Source: an uncultured bacterium (lineage in GTDB: Bacteria; Cyanobacteriota; Vampirovibrionia; Gastranaerophilales; Gastranaerophilaceae). From it: a stretch of DNA of 7,410 nucleotides. A model generated the notes under the pieces. That model was not told where the DNA came from. It saw nothing but the letters and a program-made list of their open reading frames with translations, and ran no database searches. Of this stretch, positions 4,866-7,410 are shown piece after piece (position 1 is the first letter of the stretch; every line of letters begins with the position of its first letter). The stretch spans positions 1-7,410 of the forward strand of contig URRM01000080.1 in assembly GCA_900550295.1 (NCBI GenBank). The letters are read 5' to 3'. The position numbers and the translations under genes are program-made.

Positions 4866-7343
4866 ATGAATAAAGAATACTTTCCACAAGAAATAGAAAA
4901 AAAATGGCAAAAGTATTGGGAAGAAAATCACACTTTCCATACTCCAAATGACAGTGACAAGCCTAAATATTACGCTTTGTCAATGTTCCCATACCCAAGC
5001 GGAAAGCTTCACATGGGACACGTTAGAAACTATACAATTACTGACGTAATTGCACGTTTCAAAAAAATGCAAGGTTTCAATGTTCTACATCCAATGGGAT
5101 GGGACAGTTTCGGTTTACCTGCTGAAAATGCAGCAATGAAACACGGTGCTAACCCTGAAATTTGGACAGATGAAAACATTGCCTACATGACAAAACAACT
5201 TAAAATGTTGGGACTATCTTATGATTGGGATAGAGAAGTTACAACTTGCAAACCTGATTACTACAAATGGACTCAATGGTTATTCTTACAACTATACAAA
5301 AAAGGCTTAGCTTACAAAAAAGAAGCTGCTGTAAATTGGTGTGACAGTTGCGGAACTGTACTTGCAAACGAACAAGTTATCGACGGCAAATGCTGGAGAT
5401 GTGATAGCATTGTAGAAAAGAAATACTTATCACAATGGTTCTTGAAAATCACAGATTATGCAGATAGACTTCTTAAAGACCTTGACAAACTTGATGGTTG
5501 GGGTGACAACGTTAAAACAATGCAAGCGAACTGGATTGGTAAATCACAAGGTGCAATTTTAAAATTCAAAGTTGCAGAAAAAGATATGGAAATTCCGGTA
5601 TACACAACTCGTCCTGATACAGCTTTTGGTATTACATACCTTGTTGTAGCACCGGAATATAAAGACATTGAAGTTCTTACAACAGAAGAAAATAAACAAG
5701 CTGTTGAAGAATATAGAGCCAACGCTCGTAAATTAACTGAAATTGAAAGACTTTCTACAGACAGAGTAAAAACAGGTGTTCCTTTAGGAACTCACGCTAT
5801 CAATCCATTTACCGGAGAAAAATTTCCTCTATGGACAGCTGATTATGCTTTAGTAGAATACGGTACAGGAGCTGTAATGGCTGTACCTACTCACGATGAA
5901 CGTGACTTTGCTTTCGCTAAAAAATATAACTTACCAATGAAAGTTGTTATTTCACCTAAAGATAGCGAATTAAATGTTGATGAAATGACAAATGCTTACA
6001 CCGAAGAAGGTGTAATGGTGAATTCAGGCGAATTTAACGGAATGAAAAATGTTGATGCAAAAAAAGCTATAACACAATTCGCTGTTGATAACGGATTTGG
6101 TGAATTCAAAACTCAATTCAGACTTCGTGACTGGTTAGTTTCACGTCAAAGATATTGGGGCGCTCCAATCCCTGTTGTATATTGCGACAAATGCGGTATT
6201 CAACCGGTTCCGGAAGATCAACTTCCTGTGTTATTGCCAAAAGATGTTGATTTCTCTGTTGTAGGTAAATCACCAATTACAACATCAGAAACATTCAAAA
6301 ATACTGTTTGCCCTGTTTGTGGTGGACATGCCGTTAGAGAAACAGATACAATGGATACATTCATGTGTTCAAGTTGGTATTACTTACGTTATTCTGACGC
6401 AAGAAATGCTGAAAAATGTTTTGATAAAGAACTTGTTGACAAATGGTTACCTGTTGACCAATATGTAGGCGGTATTGAACACGCTATTCTTCACTTGTTA
6501 TACTCAAGATTCTTTACAAAAGCATTACACGATTTAGGACTTGTAGGTTTTGATGAACCATTCAAAAACTTGTTAACTCAAGGTATGGTTCTTAAAGACG
6601 GCTCTAAAATGTCTAAATCTAAAGGTAACACTGTAGATCCGGATGAAATCTTTAAAAACTACGGAGCTGATACAGCAAGAACATTCATTCTTTCAGACTC
6701 ACCTCCGGCAAGAGATTTTGACTGGTCAGATGCAGGTGTTGAAGGTTGCTACAAATTCTTAAACAGAGTTTGGAGATTGGTTTCAACTAACCAAGATAAA
6801 ATTACTTTTGATTACAAAGTACCTGAAACTCGTACAAAAGCTAATGATGATTTAGTTCGTATGGTTCATATTTCAATCAAAGGTATCACAAACGACATCG
6901 CTAACGACTTCCAATTTAACACTGTAATTTCTAAATACAGAGAATTAGCAAATTACATTTCTGATTGGACAAACAAAGCTCAATGGAACGATGAAGACAA
7001 AAATATATTCAGTTTTGCAATACTAACATTAATGAAATTAATGTCACCGGTTGCCGTACATATGACTGAAGAAGTTTGGACTTCATTGGGTGCAAAAACT
7101 TCAATCCACGACGAAAAATGGTGTGAATATGATGAAAACCTTGCAAAAGCAAGTTCAATCACATTAGTTGTTCAAATTAACGGCAAAGTTCGTGACAAAA
7201 TTGAAGTAGACGAAGCCTTAGACCAAGAAGAGTTGAAAAAAGTAGCTCTTGAAAGTCAAAAGGTTAAAGATGCAACCGCTGACAAACAAGTTGTTAAAGT
7301 CATCGTTGTACCTAAAAAATTAGTAAATATTGTGGTTAGATAA
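4866..7343 (+). CDS. leuS: LeuRS, leucyl-tRNA synthetase
   Basis: This class I synthetase charges tRNA-Leu with leucine using ATP and hydrolyses mischarged tRNA in its editing domain. The 825 residues fall in the usual bacterial range. Catalytic motifs are HMGH (49-52, the HIGH box) and KMSKS (581-585). A zinc-type domain carries CDSC...CWRC (Cys159, 162, 176, 179). The CP1 editing domain shows the Thr-rich TTRPDT (247-252) and YGTGAVMAVPTHDERDF, with Asp344 and Asp347 at the substrate-amine site. A second four-Cys site (440, 443, 482, 485) precedes DTMDTF and SSWYYLRY, an arrangement I associate with cyanobacterial-type LeuRS and not with the E. coli form. The C-terminal tRNA-binding part includes QINGKVRDKIEV. 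The gene is intact, divergent from acpS, and followed two bases after its stop by copy 2 of the repeat element. No terminator is visible before the window ends. Confidence 0.98.
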   Translation: MNKEYFPQEIEKKWQKYWEENHTFHTPNDSDKPKYYALSMFPYPSGKLHMGHVRNYTITDVIARFKKMQGFNVLHPMGWDSFGLPAENAAMKHGANPEIWTDENIAYMTKQLKMLGLSYDWDREVTTCKPDYYKWTQWLFLQLYKKGLAYKKEAAVNWCDSCGTVLANEQVIDGKCWRCDSIVEKKYLSQWFLKITDYADRLLKDLDKLDGWGDNVKTMQANWIGKSQGAILKFKVAEKDMEIPVYTTRPDTAFGITYLVVAPEYKDIEVLTTEENKQAVEEYRANARKLTEIERLSTDRVKTGVPLGTHAINPFTGEKFPLWTADYALVEYGTGAVMAVPTHDERDFAFAKKYNLPMKVVISPKDSELNVDEMTNAYTEEGVMVNSGEFNGMKNVDAKKAITQFAVDNGFGEFKTQFRLRDWLVSRQRYWGAPIPVVYCDKCGIQPVPEDQLPVLLPKDVDFSVVGKSPITTSETFKNTVCPVCGGHAVRETDTMDTFMCSSWYYLRYSDARNAEKCFDKELVDKWLPVDQYVGGIEHAILHLLYSRFFTKALHDLGLVGFDEPFKNLLTQGMVLKDGSKMSKSKGNTVDPDEIFKNYGADTARTFILSDSPPARDFDWSDAGVEGCYKFLNRVWRLVSTNQDKITFDYKVPETRTKANDDLVRMVHISIKGITNDIANDFQFNTVISKYRELANYISDWTNKAQWNDEDKNIFSFAILTLMKLMSPVAVHMTEEVWTSLGAKTSIHDEKWCEYDENLAKASSITLVVQINGKVRDKIEVDEALDQEELKKVALESQKVKDATADKQVVKVIVVPKKLVNIVVR

Positions 7344-7345
7344 TG

Positions 7346-7410
7346 ATGTGTAAGCCGATGTGGAGTCGGCAGAGCATTCACGCAACATATAATAAGCGCC
7401 GAAGTTTTCA
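7346..7410 (+). repeat. structured 3'-UTR repeat element, copy 2, directly downstream of leuS, cut by window end
   Basis: Two bases after the leuS stop the sequence opens with the same ATGTGTAAGC as copy 1. It lacks about 21 bases found next in copy 1, then realigns at CGATG and matches at 22 of 26 positions over 7363-7388, followed by a shared AAGCG (7393-7397). A GCCGA/TCGGC hairpin with a 7-nt loop occupies 7354-7370. The 3' half, including the expected closing arm, is outside the window. The orientation relative to the upstream gene is the same as for copy 1. Confidence 0.55.

Overview
The window is AT-rich bacterial DNA read with the standard code. It carries six protein genes on both strands and a small repeated non-coding element. 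PlsY and LeuRS both have family motifs in the form I associate with cyanobacteria (GSGSTGATNV and GHSKSIYL...GGKSVATG in PlsY; a four-Cys insertion followed by DTMDTF and SSWYYLRY in LeuRS). Together with the low GC and an anaerobe-type oxygen-sensitive activase, this suggests a non-photosynthetic relative of cyanobacteria such as a gut Melainabacteria/Gastranaerophilales genome. That placement is inference from motif memory, not a tree.

Layout. (1) Positions 29-2744, minus strand: a tight three-gene cluster with gaps of about 30 bp, read as a BadF/HgdC-type ATPase activase, then a membrane-anchored protein of unknown function, then plsY (acyl-phosphate glycerol-3-phosphate acyltransferase). 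Half of a likely terminator hairpin sits at the left edge. (2) Positions 2745-2890: a divergent promoter region. (3) Positions 2891-4234, plus strand: a cysteine-free, acidic, coiled-coil protein with two Gly/Ala-rich stretches and no recognised family, ending at a strong hairpin terminator (4263-4298). (4) Positions 4301-4440: a non-coding element that starts directly after the acpS stop codon in the acpS direction. (5) Positions 4441-4779, minus strand: acpS (holo-ACP synthase). (6) Positions 4780-4865: an 86-bp divergent intergenic region with a near-perfect 28-bp palindrome. (7) Positions 4866-7343, plus strand: leuS, complete. (8) Positions 7346-7410: the start of a second copy of the non-coding element, directly after the leuS stop and cut by the window end.

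How the genes relate. plsY and acpS both belong to acyl-lipid synthesis: PlsY acylates glycerol-3-phosphate and AcpS loads the phosphopantetheine arm onto acyl carrier protein. leuS is translation housekeeping. The activase implies a partner 2-hydroxyacyl-CoA dehydratase or benzoyl-CoA-reductase-like component that is not in this window.

The best candidate for something undescribed is the repeated 3'-UTR element. Two copies share the opening ATGTGTAAGC and a 26-nt block with 22 identities. Both lie in the sense orientation immediately behind a stop codon. The complete copy is closed by a 15-bp terminal stem whose G-U pairs work only on the strand that acpS transcription would produce.
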